Positions 51,902 through 62,484 of a DNA stretch of 64,000 nt are shown piece by piece. The translations under genes and the position numbers were made by a program. The stretch covers positions 424,277 to 488,276 of the forward strand of contig JANVCC010009895.1 of assembly GCA_025345505.1 (NCBI GenBank). Reading direction: 5' to 3'. Below the pieces are notes generated by a model. That model was given only the letters and a program-made list of their open reading frames with translations, made no database searches and was not told where the DNA came from. Origin of the DNA: Todiramphus chloris collaris. Lineage: Eukaryota; Chordata; Aves; Coraciiformes; Alcedinidae. Numbering within the stretch: the first letter of the stretch is position 1; each line of letters begins with the position of its first letter.

Positions 51902-54900
51902 TTGAAGGGGGAAGGGGTCAATAACTTTACATTTACATTTGCTTGTGACAAACAGTGGGGCAGATCATCAGGGGCTGAGGAATGGAATCCTAGTAAGGGC
52001 TCTCAACTTGTTGCCCTGAGCAAAGCCAGTGATGATGCACTGGGACACCCCATAGGTGTCAAAGGGGATTGGCACAAGAGGGTAATCCAGCCAGCCCAGA
52101 TGAAGTGCCTCTACACAAATGCACGCAGCTTGGGCAATAAACAGGATGAATTAAGGGCCACCGTGCTGCTGGAAAGCCATGATAGAGTGGCTATTACAGA
52201 AACTTGGTGGGATGATTCCCATGATTGGAACATAGTAGTAGATGGTTATTAGCTGTTCAGGAAGGACAGGCAGGGTAGGAGGGGAGGAGGTGTCACCCTC
52301 TACATCAGTGACCATCTAGAATCCATGGAGTTACCTATGGGGAAGGATGATGAGCCGGTTGAGAGTGTATGGGTTAAGATTAAAGGGAGGTCAGGGGAAG
52401 GTGATGTTACAGTTGGGGTCTGCTACAGGCCACCTGACCAGCAGAGCCAAGTGGATGAGGCCCTCCATAGGCAGATAGAAATGGCTTTGCATTCACAGGC
52501 CTTGGTCCTTGCAGGGGATTTTTAACCTCAATGACATCTGCTGGAGAGATAACACAGCAAGGCACCAGCAATCCAGGATGTTCCTGGAGTGTGTAAATGA
52601 TAACTTCCTCCTCTGTGGAAGAGTGGCTATAGGGTAAGGGTCACGTTCCCATGCAGAGACTTGCTGACGAGGAGCTGCACAGGCACAGGACACAGACAGT
52701 GTAACAGTATAGCAAGGTCAGATTGTTCCTTGAGAATGGGAGTTCTACAACAAGATGCCTGGGGCCTAAGATATGAGGAGCTGCACCAGCTGCACGACCA
52801 CAGAGATAAGCAACTGGGCAGGTCTGACTTTTTATAGCCTAACCAATAATGAGCTTGCTTTTGCACTATGTATGAGCCTCATTACTAACTGTATAAAAGA
52901 GTGTTGGTCTTAACAATAAAACTAGATTTGCCTGATTGGTCACATTGAGTGCCATAATTCTCCCACCGTCTCCGACACTCCTCCAAATGGTGGAAGAACA
53001 GACAAGGAAAGGGGCTATGCTGCACCTTGTTTTGACCAACAGGGAAGGGCTGGTGTCTGATGTAAAACTTGTGGACAACCTTGGCTGTAGTGATCATGAA
53101 ATGATTGAATTTAACATCCTCAGGGCAGCTAGGACGTACTCCAAGCTTTCGACCCTTGACTTTAGGCATGCAGACTTTGATCATTTCAGGGATCTGCTGG
53201 CCAAAGTGCTGTGGGACAAAGCCCTAGAGGGTAGGGGGGACCAGGACAGCTTGTCAGTATTCAAGGATCACCTTCTCAGTGCCCAGGAGCAAACTATACC
53301 GGCAAAGAGAAAGGCAGGAAAGAATGCTAGGAGACCTGCCTGGATGAACAATGAACTCCTGGACATGCTGTCACGCAAAAAGGAGCTCTACAATGTGTGG
53401 AAAGAAGGACAGCTAGAAGAGGGACCATATAAGGAAGCTGCCCAAGCACCAAGAGACCTGGTTAGAAAAGCTGAATCTCAGTTAGACTTAAATCTAGCCA
53501 GGGAGATTAGGGGTAATGACAAAAATTTCTATAGGTATATCAATGGCAAGAAAAAGACTAGGGAAGGTGTGGGCCCACTCACAAAGGCAACTGGAGAACG
53601 GGTGGCAAGTGATGCTGAGAAGGCTGAGGTCCTCAATGACTTCTTTTCCTCAGTCTTCATTGGCAAGGGCTCCAGCCACACCCCCAGAGTCACAGAAGGT
53701 GATGGCAGGCATCGGATGAAAGAACTGCCCGTTGCAAGTAGAGATCAGGTTCGTGACCACCTGATGAACCTGAAAGTGCGCAAGTCCATGGGACCCAATG
53801 GTATACAACCACGGGTGCTGAGGGAACTGGTGGATGAGGTTGCTAAACCACTATCTATTATATTCCAAAAGTCATGGCAGTCCGGTGAAATCCCCACTGA
53901 CTGGAAAAGGGGAAATATAACCTCAGAAAGGGAAAGGTGGATGAACCTGGCAACATGGGCCAAGCAGTCTCACTTCTGTGCCTGGCAAGATCATGGAGAG
54001 AATCCTCCTGGAGGCACTACTGAGGCAGAATAACGATGAAGTGATTGGCTGTAACTAACATGGCTTCACCGAGGGCAAATCATGCCTGACTAACCTGGTG
54101 GCATTCTATGAGAAGGTCACAACATCAATAGACGGGGGAAGAGCAACCGATGTCATTTACCTGGACTTGAGCAAAGCCTTTGGCACTGTCCTACATGACA
54201 TTCTGGTCTCCAAGCTAGTGAAATAGGAATTTGATGGATGAACAACTCAGTGGATAAAGAACTGGCTTGATGGCTGCTCCCAAAGAGTGGTTGTCAATGG
54301 GTCGGTATCCAAGTGGAGACCAGTGACAAGTGGAGTCCCTCAAGGTTCAGTACTGGGACCAGTCTTGTTTAACATCTTTGTCAGCAACATGGACAGTGGC
54401 ATTGAGTGCACCCTCAGAAAGTTTGCGGAGAGTACCAAGCTGTGTGGGGCGGCTGACACGCTGGAGGGAAGGGATGCCATCCAGAGGGACCTTGACAGAC
54501 TGGAGAGGTGGGCCCATGCCAACCTCATGAAGTTCAACAAGGACAAATGCAAGGTCCTCCATCTGGGTTGGAGCAATCCCAAATACCAATATAGGCTGGG
54601 CAGTGACTGGCTTGAGAGCAGCCCTGAAGAAAAGGACTTGGGAGTGCTGGTGGATGAGAAGCTCAACATGAGCCATAAGTGTGCTCTTGCAGCCCAGAAG
54701 GCCAATCGTATCCTGGGCTGCATCAAGAGAAGCGTGGCCAGCAGGTCGACGGTGGTGATTCTTCCCCCTCTGCTCCACTCTTGTGAGACCTCACCTGGAG
54801 TACTGAATCCAGTTCTGGAGCCCCTTTTTAGGCTGTCGGGCAGTGATAGGACTAGAGGGAATGGATTAAAACTAGAGATAGGTCGATTCAGGTTAGACAT

Positions 54901-55025
54901 TAGCAAGAATTTCTTCACCGTGAGGGTGGTGAGACACTGGAACAGGTTGCCCAGAGAGGTGGTGGAAGCCCCATCCTTGGAAGTTTTTAAGACCAGACTG
55001 GATGGGGCTCTGAGCAACCTGATCT
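51902..55025 (+). pseudogene. CR1 ORF2 (endonuclease and RT)
   Basis: Endonuclease: CLYTNARSLGNKQDELR (52100), AITETWWDDSHDW, TAG 52249, VTVGVCYRPPDQQ, LAGDF with a following frameshift (52520); LTR10 inserted at 52614; then LTNREGLVSDVKLVDNLGCS (53030) with SDH. Linker and fingers 53200-53930; palm in other frames; AFGTV (for AFDTV) and FAESTKL (for FADD) show that two catalytic sites are lost. C-terminal region to 55025. Confidence 0.85.
52614..52977 (+). mobile_element. LTR10 solo inside CR1 endonuclease
   Basis: 364 bp, TGTGGAAGAG to CCGTCTCCGACA, with a perfect 6-bp duplication CTCCTC (52608-52613 and 52978-52983), hence a class II-type integrase. TATAAAAG near 52891 and AATAAA near 52914. 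Not the same as LTR1 or the K- LTR. Confidence 0.9.
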
Positions 55026-55113
55026 AGTGGGCGGTGTCCCTGCCATTGGCAGGGGGTTTGGAACTAGATGATCTTTAAGGTCCCTTCCAACCCTGACAAT
55101 TCTATGATTCTAA

Positions 55114-55254
55114 ATTGGACTATCAATTGATAAAAGAAGTAGGAGGGACAAGTTCCCTCTGGAGGTTGGGCTCAGTTAGAGGATGGCAGGATAGTAGTCC
55201 CTGCCATATTAGTATGGAGAGTATGAGTATGGAAGCTGCGGCAGAGGAAGTTTC
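55114..55254. other. Unassigned short stretch
   Basis: 140 bp between two CR1 3' ends; G/A-rich, no family seen. May be G-fwd pol too decayed to read. Confidence 0.35.
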
Positions 55255-55475
55255 ATGCAATCGTGAGGAGGAATATTTTCATTGTGAGGGTGACGGAAGA
55301 CTGGAACAGGATGCCCAGGGGGGTTGTGGAGTCTCCCTCTCTGGAGATATTCAAAACCCGCCTGGACACATTCCTGTGTGATCTGGTATAGGTGATCTTG
55401 ATCTGGCAGAGGGGTTGAACTAGAAGATCTTTTGAGGTCCCTTCCAGCCCCTGACATTCTGTGATTCTGTGAGTT
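55255..55475 (+). mobile_element. CR1 3' end fragment
   Basis: C-terminal RT/3' UTR words (CTGGAACAGGATGCCCAGG, GTTGTGGAGTCTCCCTC) ending GACATTCTGTGATTCTGTGAG. A second, different CR1 insertion next to the long one. Confidence 0.8.
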
Positions 55476-55625
55476 GTGAGGGATGAACATAGCAAGACTC
55501 ACTGAGGAGCAGTTCATTATATAAATTTCTGAATCAGAGATTGGTCAGAAAGAATTTATATACAACAGTCATGTACGTAACACAACAATGTTAAATATGT
55601 TTGAAAATAATCCCAATATTAGTAA

Positions 55626-56225
55626 TTGAACGCAGTTGGGACATATTGGAAAGGGGAATGCTCTGGGGACCACTGGCAGATCAATTTTTCTGAGCTACAT
55701 AGAAAAGGGGGGTATAGGCATTTACTGGTATTAACAGATACCTTTTTGGAATGTCCAGAAACATTCCCTTGTCGAACAAATAAAGCTAGAGAAGTTTCAA
55801 ATGCCTTGATACATGAAATAATAGGGATATTTGGGGTACATTCTGTAATGTCCTCTGATTGGGGAACACATTTCACTGCTGAAATTATACAACAGATTAG
55901 CAAGGCATTAGGGTTTGATTGCATTTATAGACTCCTAATAGGCCACAAGCAAGTGGACAAGTAGAAAAATGAATCATATGATAAAACAATAAATAGCCAA
56001 GATAGGTCAGGAAGCAAACTCATGTTGGTACCAGGCGTTACCTATTGCCTTACTTAGGTTACAAGTGAAACCTAGGACTAAGGAAAACTTAAGTTCTTTT
56101 TAGATACTGTATGGGAGGCCTTACCAAGGGGAAGAACAAAATCTTTCCATAGCTTTGTGCAGTCATTTCTTCCCTGCCTAGGAGTTAGTGAACTAGAAAA
56201 GGCAATTAGAAATATCTAGTCTGTC
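55626..56225 (+). pseudogene. pol: G-fwd integrase core and C-terminus
   Basis: Frame 55626-55964: TYWKGECSGDHWQINFSEL (first Asp position reads Asn), VLTDTFLECPETFP, MSSDWGTHF (second Asp), then in other frames QASGQVEKMNH (Glu) and a degenerate C-terminal domain. 55476-55625 before it has no readable domain. Zinc-binding domain not seen. Confidence 0.75.
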
Positions 56226-56535
56226 AGGAGTAGTGTTACAGAAAAGAATGGCTTTAGACATGTTACTTGCTTCACAGGGAGGAGCGTGTACAGTAATAAA
56301 TACTAGTTGCTGTATGCATATAGATCAGAGAAGAAGGATCACAACAGACCTGCAAGAAATTTGGAATCAGACTAGAATATTGCATGAGGTGACCAAGGAT
56401 GATATTTCATGGGGTTTCCAAGAACTGTGGGATGCATTAACTTCATGGTTACCTAATCTTGCTTGGTTTAAAAGACTTTTTGCAGGATTAATAGTGCTAA
56501 TTCTTTTTAATTTTTATACCTGTACAATGATCTAG
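56226..56535 (+). pseudogene. env: G-fwd env TM (100-codon frame)
   Basis: VLQKRMALDMLLASQGG (immunosuppressive-type region), CTVINTSCC (CX6CC), a Trp-rich membrane-proximal part (ISWGFQELWDALTSWLP) and a membrane anchor LFAGLIVLILFNFY with a two-to-three residue tail. SU, cleavage site and fusion peptide are deleted; pol joins TM directly. Same TM class as 34195-34620. Confidence 0.82.
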
Positions 56536-56908
56536 TGTGCCTTTATTGTTGTAAGAAGAATCTGGACAACTATGAATCTTGGAAGAGAAACCGGATTAAA
56601 CATCGAGTGCAGACAGGCAAATATTTTAGAGAAACCTTAAAAGGGGAAAATGCAATATTATAAAGAGAAAGAATTCTCTTAAAGTTATAAGAGAAGAGGG
56701 GACTTGATGAAAGGAATATGAATTTGTACTTTTGATGTCTTCTACATACTTTTTCAGATTCAGCTTCAGTATTCTCTCTGATATGTACTTATTTCATGTG
56801 CTTATATTTGGTCTGATTATGTGGCCCATTTCAACACCTCTAAGAGAACCAGGGCCTTAGGCCCACTTTCACATGATTGCTCTCTCTTGAACAGATGATT
56901 AAGGAAGG
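56536..56908 (+). other. G-fwd 3' region, possible LTR start
   Basis: AAAAGGGGAAAA then TGCAATATTATAAAG near 56640-56660 looks like polypurine tract plus LTR start; the rest is cut by L-C at 56909. Confidence 0.4.
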
Positions 56909-57299
56909 TGTAGTGGGCCTGGCTCAGCTGCTTTTCCCCATCCAGCCCTCATACTGCAGTACTGGGAGCTGGAGGGTGTTGATAACGCACCCATGTTATG
57001 ACTGCCAGTGCTAACAAGGCACCAGAGGCTGGAGGGGCAAGATGGGGGAGAGGATACAGCCAACCTGAGCTGACCAGTGGCATATTCCATACCATATGAC
57101 GTCAGCTCAACTATAAAGGGAGAGGGAGGAGGAGGATGGGGGGGGCATTCAGCTTGTCCTCCAAGCGGTTGCTACATGTCCAGGAGCCCTGCTTCCTGGA
57201 CTCGGCCCGACATCACCTGCAGACGGGAAGTAGCTAATAACATCTTACCTAGAAAGGCTTGGTGGGCACCTGGTGCCGTGCCAGGGTCAACCCACCACA
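56909..57299 (+). mobile_element. LTR6, 5' LTR of L-C
   Basis: 391 bp, TGTAGTGGGCC to CAACCCACCACA; about 70 bp in the R/U5 part is deleted (junction CATCTTACCTAGAAAGGC). CRE 57097-57104, TATAAA 57112-57117. Confidence 0.9.
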
Positions 57300-57308
57300 G
57301 TTCCTTTT

Positions 57309-57326
57309 TGGCACCCAACGTGGGGC
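57309..57326 (+). other. Primer binding site of L-C, tRNA-Lys
   Basis: TGGCACCCAACGTGGGGC, one mismatch to tRNA-Lys, 9 bases after the LTR. Confidence 0.88.
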
Positions 57327-57430
57327 ACGAGCAGCTGCTTTTATATTGCTTGATTGCTTTAGATATTAGTAGCAAACTCCTGTGCAGGCCACAGAGCTTC
57401 CTTGCGATACTTAGCTGGTGTTTTGTTAAC

Positions 57431-58324
57431 ATGTGTACCGAAACACCATGTCTTTGCTTTGCTTCTGCACTGATAGCTTGAATGTGCTGGGGAAGCTTCT
57501 GTCTCAGGAGGATAAAGGGACTCGGGAGCACCCTGGAACAAATAGTAACGATGTGTTTCACGCTGGCATCGGTGGCTTTGATGTGTTGGGGGGGCTACCT
57601 TGAGGAGAAAATGATTGAATACATCTCTCTCTTTCTACCTGAAATTGATGTAGGTGATTTCTTTGTGCATGCTCCCGAGGTCCTTGTTCACCTTTACGTG
57701 AGCTTCTTCCTACTACTAATCAATATCGTTGGCCTAATCCGTGTTATGTGTAGTCTGGTCCCAGTTTGGCCTGAGAGGAGACAAGTTTCAGGTGGGGTGA
57801 CACCGAAATGTGCCCTGAGACGGCCTGTCCCAGGGTGGCAAGGGGTCTGGCAGGATTTGAACAGATTCCTAGGATGGTTGTCACCTCCTGTAGCCTGGGA
57901 CTTTATCCTCGAACAGGCAAGCAACCCTGTCAAACTGACACAACATCTAATAGAAGGGTGCCTTGTCTACCCCGATGAGAACCAGCAGCTCCTAGCACTG
58001 TACTGGTGCCTGCCCTGTGCCTATTGAGCCGCAGTTGAGTACTCTCAGAGGACTGTGGTTGAGGCAGACACCCAAACTACTTCCAAAGACACCCAAGTTG
58101 AGATAGGGCCTGAAACAACTACAACTGCCAAAGTAGCCCCAGTAGTGAAAAAGAAGCAGTGGACAAGAACAACAGGCCCCTACCCTCGATTAGTGAGGGA
58201 TGAGGAAGAGGAGGAAACACACGACCAACAAGGTTGACCCTCAACAGGAAGACTGGAGGAGTGAGTAATGGAATCGAAGCAGGAGGCAGAAACCACCCGG
58301 TCCCTGACTTCATCAGAACTTTGA
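57431..58324 (+). pseudogene. gag: L-C ORF1
   Basis: Starts MCTETPCLCFASALIA then TGA (57479); open again 57482-58024 through all three hydrophobic regions; another TGA (58024, CGA-type site) and changes in the charged linker follow. The terminal UGA at 58322-58324 is at the same place as in L-A and L-DB. Confidence 0.75.
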
Positions 58325-58990
58325 GACCCGAGGAAAGAATACAGCCACTGGATAGGGGAGTGCATTGTTACCTGGGTGCTTCAATTCTGGGATAACAGGG
58401 CTGACACCCAACAGCTGGAAGGTAAGGAAGCCCAACAGCTGGGCTCCCTTGCTAGGAATCGTGGCAGTGAAAGAGGAATTGGAAAAGAGGCAGCAATTTG
58501 CAGTCTCTGGAGACTGCTCCTTTCAAGCGTCAAAGCAAGATATCCATTTAAGGAAGACTTAATGAACTCCACCTCCTCAGGAAAGTGGTCCACTGCTGAT
58601 GAAGGTATCCAGTACCTGAGGAAACTAGCAGTACTGGACGTCATCTATGGGGATTTAGATAATGAATCAGTCAGTCAGAGGGAAAGGGAGCCCGAGGCGT
58701 ATGCCACGTGGTGCACTCTGGTTCTTTCTGCGTGACCAGGGGGAGGACATGAGGAAGTGGGATGGTGAACCAACCTTTAAGCTGGAAACCCGTGTACGTG
58801 AACTGACAGGGAAGAAAGCTGTTAAGAAGGGGCCATCCAAGAAGACCAAGAAGTTAATGTAGTCAGTGTTGAAACACAAGAAGGCAACCAATGATCTCTC
58901 AGATACGGGAAGACTAAAATCAACTCCACCGAGCCTGATGACTTCTGGTTTGACACAGCAAGGGTCAGACAGTGAATATTCTGACCAGTA
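58325..58990 (+). pseudogene. gag: L-C gag, capsid part with deletion
   Basis: LEGKEAQQLGSLARNRG to LDVIYGDLDN, then a deletion of about 220 bp at 58662 joins to the Arg-rich tail (RMPRGALWFFLRDQG) in another frame. The gag/protease TAG is kept (58998-59000). Confidence 0.75.
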
Positions 58991-59021
58991 ACAGGAATAG
59001 AGGAGCCCTGCCTCTAGCCAG

Positions 59022-60278
59022 GTGGAGGAAAGGGACAACCGGATATACTGGACTGTGTGGATCCAATGGCCTGGCACATCAGATCCACAGAGGTACAAGG
59101 CCTTGGTAGATACAGGTGCGCAGTGCACTTTGATGCCAACAAAATACAGAGGAGCTGAGCCCATAAGTATTTCTGGGGTGACAGGGGGATCCCAGCAGAT
59201 GACAGTATTGGAAGCTGAAGTGAGCCTGACTGGTAGGGAGTGGTATAAACACCCCATTGTGACTGGCCCAGAGGCCCCATGCATCCTTGGCATAGATTAT
59301 CTCAGGAGAGGCTATTTCAAGGATCCAAAAGGATACCGGTGGGCTTTTGGTGTTGCTGCCTTGGAGGTGGAGGGAAGTGAACAGTTGTCCACCTTGCCAG
59401 GTCTCTCAGACAACCCTTCTATAGTGGGGGTGATGAAGGTTGAAGAGCAGCTGGTACCAATGGCTATGCCGACGGTGCATAGGTGGCAATATCGCACCAA
59501 CAGAGATTCCCTGATCCCTATCCAGGAATTGATTCATCAGCTGGAGTGCCAGGGAGTGATCAACAAAACTCATTCACCTTTCAACAGCCCCATATGGCCT
59601 GTGCAAAAGTCAAATGGAGAATGGCGATTGACAGTGGACTATCGTGGTCTTAATGAAGTTAGACCAATGCTGAGTGCTGCTGTGCCAGACATGCTGGAAC
59701 TTCAATATGAGCTGGAGTCCAAGGCGTCCAAGTGGTACGCCACGATTGACATCGCTAATGCGTTTTTCTCCATTCTCATAGCACCAGAGTGCAGGCCACA
59801 GTTTGCCTTCACCTGGAGGGGAGTCCAGTATACCTGGAATCGATTGCCCCAGGGGTGGAAACACAGCCCCACCATCTGTCACAGACTGATTCACACTGCA
59901 CTGGATAAAGGTGGGGCTCCGGAGCACCTTCAGTACATTGATGACATCATCATATGGGGCAACACAGCAGAAGACGTTTTCAAGAAAGGGAAGAAAATAA
60001 TTGAAATCCTCCTGGAGGCCGGTTTTGCTATAAAGCCTGCGCAGGAAATCCAGTTCCTTGGAATAAAATGGCAGGATGGGCATCGACACATCCCGATGGA
60101 CCTGATCAATAAGATAACAGCAGTGTCTCCACCAACCAACAAAAAGGAGACACAGACTTTCCTGGGTGCTGTGGGTTTCTGGAGAATGCATATTCCAGAT
60201 TACAGTCTCATTGTGAGCCCGCTCTACCATGTGACCCGGAAGAAGAATGACTTTAACTGGGGCCCTGAACAGCAATAG
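59022..60278 (+). CDS. pol: L-C protease-RT (418-codon open frame)
   Basis: Protease LVDTGAQCTLMPTKY; RT TVDYRGLNEVRPML, TIDIANAFFSILI, LQYIDDIIIWG, IKWQDGHRHIPMD, KETQTFLGAVGFWRMH. A short in-frame deletion removes about six residues before AQEIQFLG. Ends at TAG (60276) where L-A has a Gln codon. Confidence 0.88.
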   Translation: MEERDNRIYWTVWIQWPGTSDPQRYKALVDTGAQCTLMPTKYRGAEPISISGVTGGSQQMTVLEAEVSLTGREWYKHPIVTGPEAPCILGIDYLRRGYFKDPKGYRWAFGVAALEVEGSEQLSTLPGLSDNPSIVGVMKVEEQLVPMAMPTVHRWQYRTNRDSLIPIQELIHQLECQGVINKTHSPFNSPIWPVQKSNGEWRLTVDYRGLNEVRPMLSAAVPDMLELQYELESKASKWYATIDIANAFFSILIAPECRPQFAFTWRGVQYTWNRLPQGWKHSPTICHRLIHTALDKGGAPEHLQYIDDIIIWGNTAEDVFKKGKKIIEILLEAGFAIKPAQEIQFLGIKWQDGHRHIPMDLINKITAVSPPTNKKETQTFLGAVGFWRMHIPDYSLIVSPLYHVTRKKNDFNWGPEQQ

Positions 60279-60880
60279 GCCTTTGAGATTGTGCATGCAG
60301 TAGCCCTTGGGCTAGCCTGGACAGGACCAAATATGAAAAACATACTCTACAGCGCAGCCAGGGAGAATTGTCCTACCTGGAGCCTCTGTCAGGGGGCACT
60401 CGGGGAGACATGAGGCCAACCTCTGGGTTTTTGGAGTCGAGGATACAGGGGATCTGAGGCCAGCTATACTCCAACGGAAAAGAAGATACTTGAGGCATAT
60501 GAAGGAGTTCAAGCTGCCTCAGAAGTAATTGGAACAGAAGCTCAGCTCCTCCTGGCACCCTGACTGCCAGTGCTGGGATGAATGTTCAAAGGGAGAGTCT
60601 CATATACACACCAGTCACATTCTGTACCCAGTCTACCATGTGACCTGGAAGAAGAATTATTTTAACCAAGGGCCCTGAACAGCAACAGGCCTTTAAACAA
60701 ATTAAACAGGAGACTGTGCATGTAGTAGCCCTTGGGCCAGTCTGGACAGGACCAAATATGAAAAACATACTCTACACCGGAGCCGGGAAGAGCTGCCTCA
60801 GATGTGATCGGCACAGAAGCACAGGTCATCTTGGCACCCCGACCGCCGGTGCTGGGATGGATGTTCAAAGGGAGAGTCTC
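60279..60880 (+). pseudogene. pol: L-C RT/RNase H junction with internal duplication
   Basis: Two copies of the segment from the CTACCATGTGACC word to the RNase H hinge: about 60225-60600 and 60628-60860, each with different substitutions and deletions. Frame lost several times. Confidence 0.75.
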
Positions 60881-61975
60881 ATCTACACACCATGCAACTT
60901 ATGCCACATGGAGTAAGTGGATTGCATTGATAGCGCAACGGGCTCGAATAGGAAACAACCAGTCACCCAGGGATCCTGGAAGTGATCACGAACTGGACAG
61001 AAGGCAAAGATTTTGGGATGTCGCCAGAGGAAGAGGTGAAACGTGCTGAGGAGGCCCCAGCATTCAATACATTATCAGATGATGAAAAGCAATACGCCCT
61101 GTTCACTGATGGGTCTTGTAGCATTGTGGGAAAGCATCGACAGTGGAAGGCTGCTGTGTGGAGTCCCCTACAACAAGTCATTGGAGTTGCTGAAGGACAC
61201 GGTGAATCCAGTCAGTTTGCAGAAGTGAAAGCCATCCAACTAGCCCTAGATATTGCCGAACGAGAAAAGTGGCCAGTGCTCTATCTCTACACTGACTCCT
61301 GGATGGTGGCAAACGCCCTGTGGGGGTGGTTGCAGCAGTGGAAACAGAGGAACAGGCAGAGCAGAGGCAAGCCCATCTGGGCTGCTGCACCGTGAAAAGA
61401 CATTGCTGCTTGGGTAGAGAACCTGGTGGTGAAGGTGTGCCACATGGATGCCCATGTGCCCAGAAGCCGGGCCACTGAAGAACATCAGAACAACCAGCGG
61501 GCAGATCGGGGTGCCAAGGTGGCAGTGGCTCAGGTGGATCTGGATTGGCAGTGGAAGGTTGAATTATTTATAGCGCGATGGGCCCATGGCACCTCGGGTC
61601 ATCAAGGAAGAGATGCGACCTATAGATGGGCTCGAGATCGAGGGGTGGATCTGACCATGGAGGCTATCACAGAGGTCATCCACAAATGTGAAACATGTAC
61701 TGCAATCAAACAAGCCAAGAGGGTAAACCCCAGTGGTATGGAGGATGTTGGCTAAAATAGAAATATGGAGAGGCCTGGCAGGTTGACTACATCACTCTCC
61801 CACAAACCCGACAAGGTAAGCGCCACGTACTTACAATGGTGGAAGCAACCACTGGGTGGCTGGAAACGTAGACAGTGCCCCATGCCACTGCCCGGAACAC
61901 CATCCTGGGCCTTGAAATCAGATTTTGTGGCAGCATGGTACCCTGGAGAGAATTGAATCAGACAATGGAACTGTA
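60881..61975 (+). pseudogene. pol: L-C RNase H and integrase start
   Basis: RNase H frame 60982-61395 (ALFTDGSCSI, FAEVKAIQLAL, LYLYTDSWMV) to a TGA; then 61426-61755 with HMDAHVPRSR and integrase zinc region HGTSGHQG..CETC. The core (WQVDYITL) continues in another frame and stops at SDNG near 61970 where another element begins. Confidence 0.82.
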
Positions 61976-62310
61976 GTAACACAACAGGATTCTCACCTTG
62001 CCAATCTTCCAATTCCCTTGCCAGTACGTTACCTAATAGTGTAGGTCTGGTTTTGAGTCCCCAACACAATTTTTCTTCCTGTTGTTGGGTTTTCCTATTC
62101 AAAGGCAAACAGATTCTAAATCTCCTTTTCCAACAGTATACAAAAGAAGGCATTCTTTAAATCCAAGAGTGTAAAAGAAAAATTATTGTCAGGCAAGAGG
62201 ACAACAGTATATGCGGATTTGGAACCACTGGATGTACGTCAAGCACAATGTGGTCAATTTCCCTTAGGTCCCGTACCAAACTATATTCCTGTGTGCAAGG
62301 TTTCTTAAAT
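61976..62310 (-). pseudogene. pol: Gamma-type RT fragment
   Basis: Minus strand palm text RMPSFVYCWKRRFRICLPLN and TRPTLLGNVLARELEDWQG; no catalytic YVDD found. Differs from the other RTs here, so another subfamily. Confidence 0.6.
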
Positions 62311-62484
62311 GGCAGAGAGTATTGTATTGTCCTTATTGTTTGAGTAAGAACAGAACTAATTCTGTCCAGTGTATTTTATTACAAAGTTGTGCAAGTTTCA
62401 GTGCTAGTGCTAGGTCACTATGGATTGCTAGTTTTCTTGGCATTAGCCTGCTAGCACCTGTTCCTGCACAAGTTTGTAATAAAC
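62311..62484. other. Unassigned; segment shared with 34990-35060
   Basis: 62405-62484 (GCTAGTTTTCTTGGCATTAG and neighbours) repeats at 34998-35060. Both lie next to gamma pol pieces, so it is probably an old retroviral internal segment. Confidence 0.4.

Larger units (their letters stand above)
50335..55113 (+). mobile_element. CR1 LINE, nearly full length, inside G-fwd pol
   Basis: 5' UTR (50335-50746), ORF1, ORF2 with endonuclease and RT, and a 3' end with AATTCTATGATTCTAAA. About 4.4 kb without the LTR10 insertion. It separates RNase H and integrase of G-fwd. Decayed: ORF1 frameshift, ORF2 stops, RT FADD box reads FAES. Confidence 0.92.
36580..56908 (+). mobile_element. Gamma-type provirus G-fwd, split by nested insertions
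   Basis: Own segments in order: leader/gag (36586-37203), protease (37557-37878), RT to RNase H (48721-50334), integrase (about 55626-56225), env TM (56226-56535), 3' region (56536-56908). Inserted: LTR1 (37204-37556), ERVL-like L-DB (37879-48720) with L-A inside it, CR1 (50335-55113) with LTR10 inside it. L-C starts at 56909. Adjacent coding segments on either side of each insertion follow gag-pro-pol-env order, which supports one original provirus. Confidence 0.75.
56909..61975 (+). mobile_element. ERVL-like provirus L-C, 3'-truncated
   Basis: 5' LTR6, primer site, ORF1, gag (deletion), protease-RT, duplicated RT/RNase H junction, RNase H, integrase cut in the core at about 61975. No 3' LTR. 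Left flank GAAGG (56904-56908). Confidence 0.9.

Noticed and set aside
54340..55017. 225-codon minus-strand frame
   Set aside because: Antisense of CR1 ORF2; no family resemblance.
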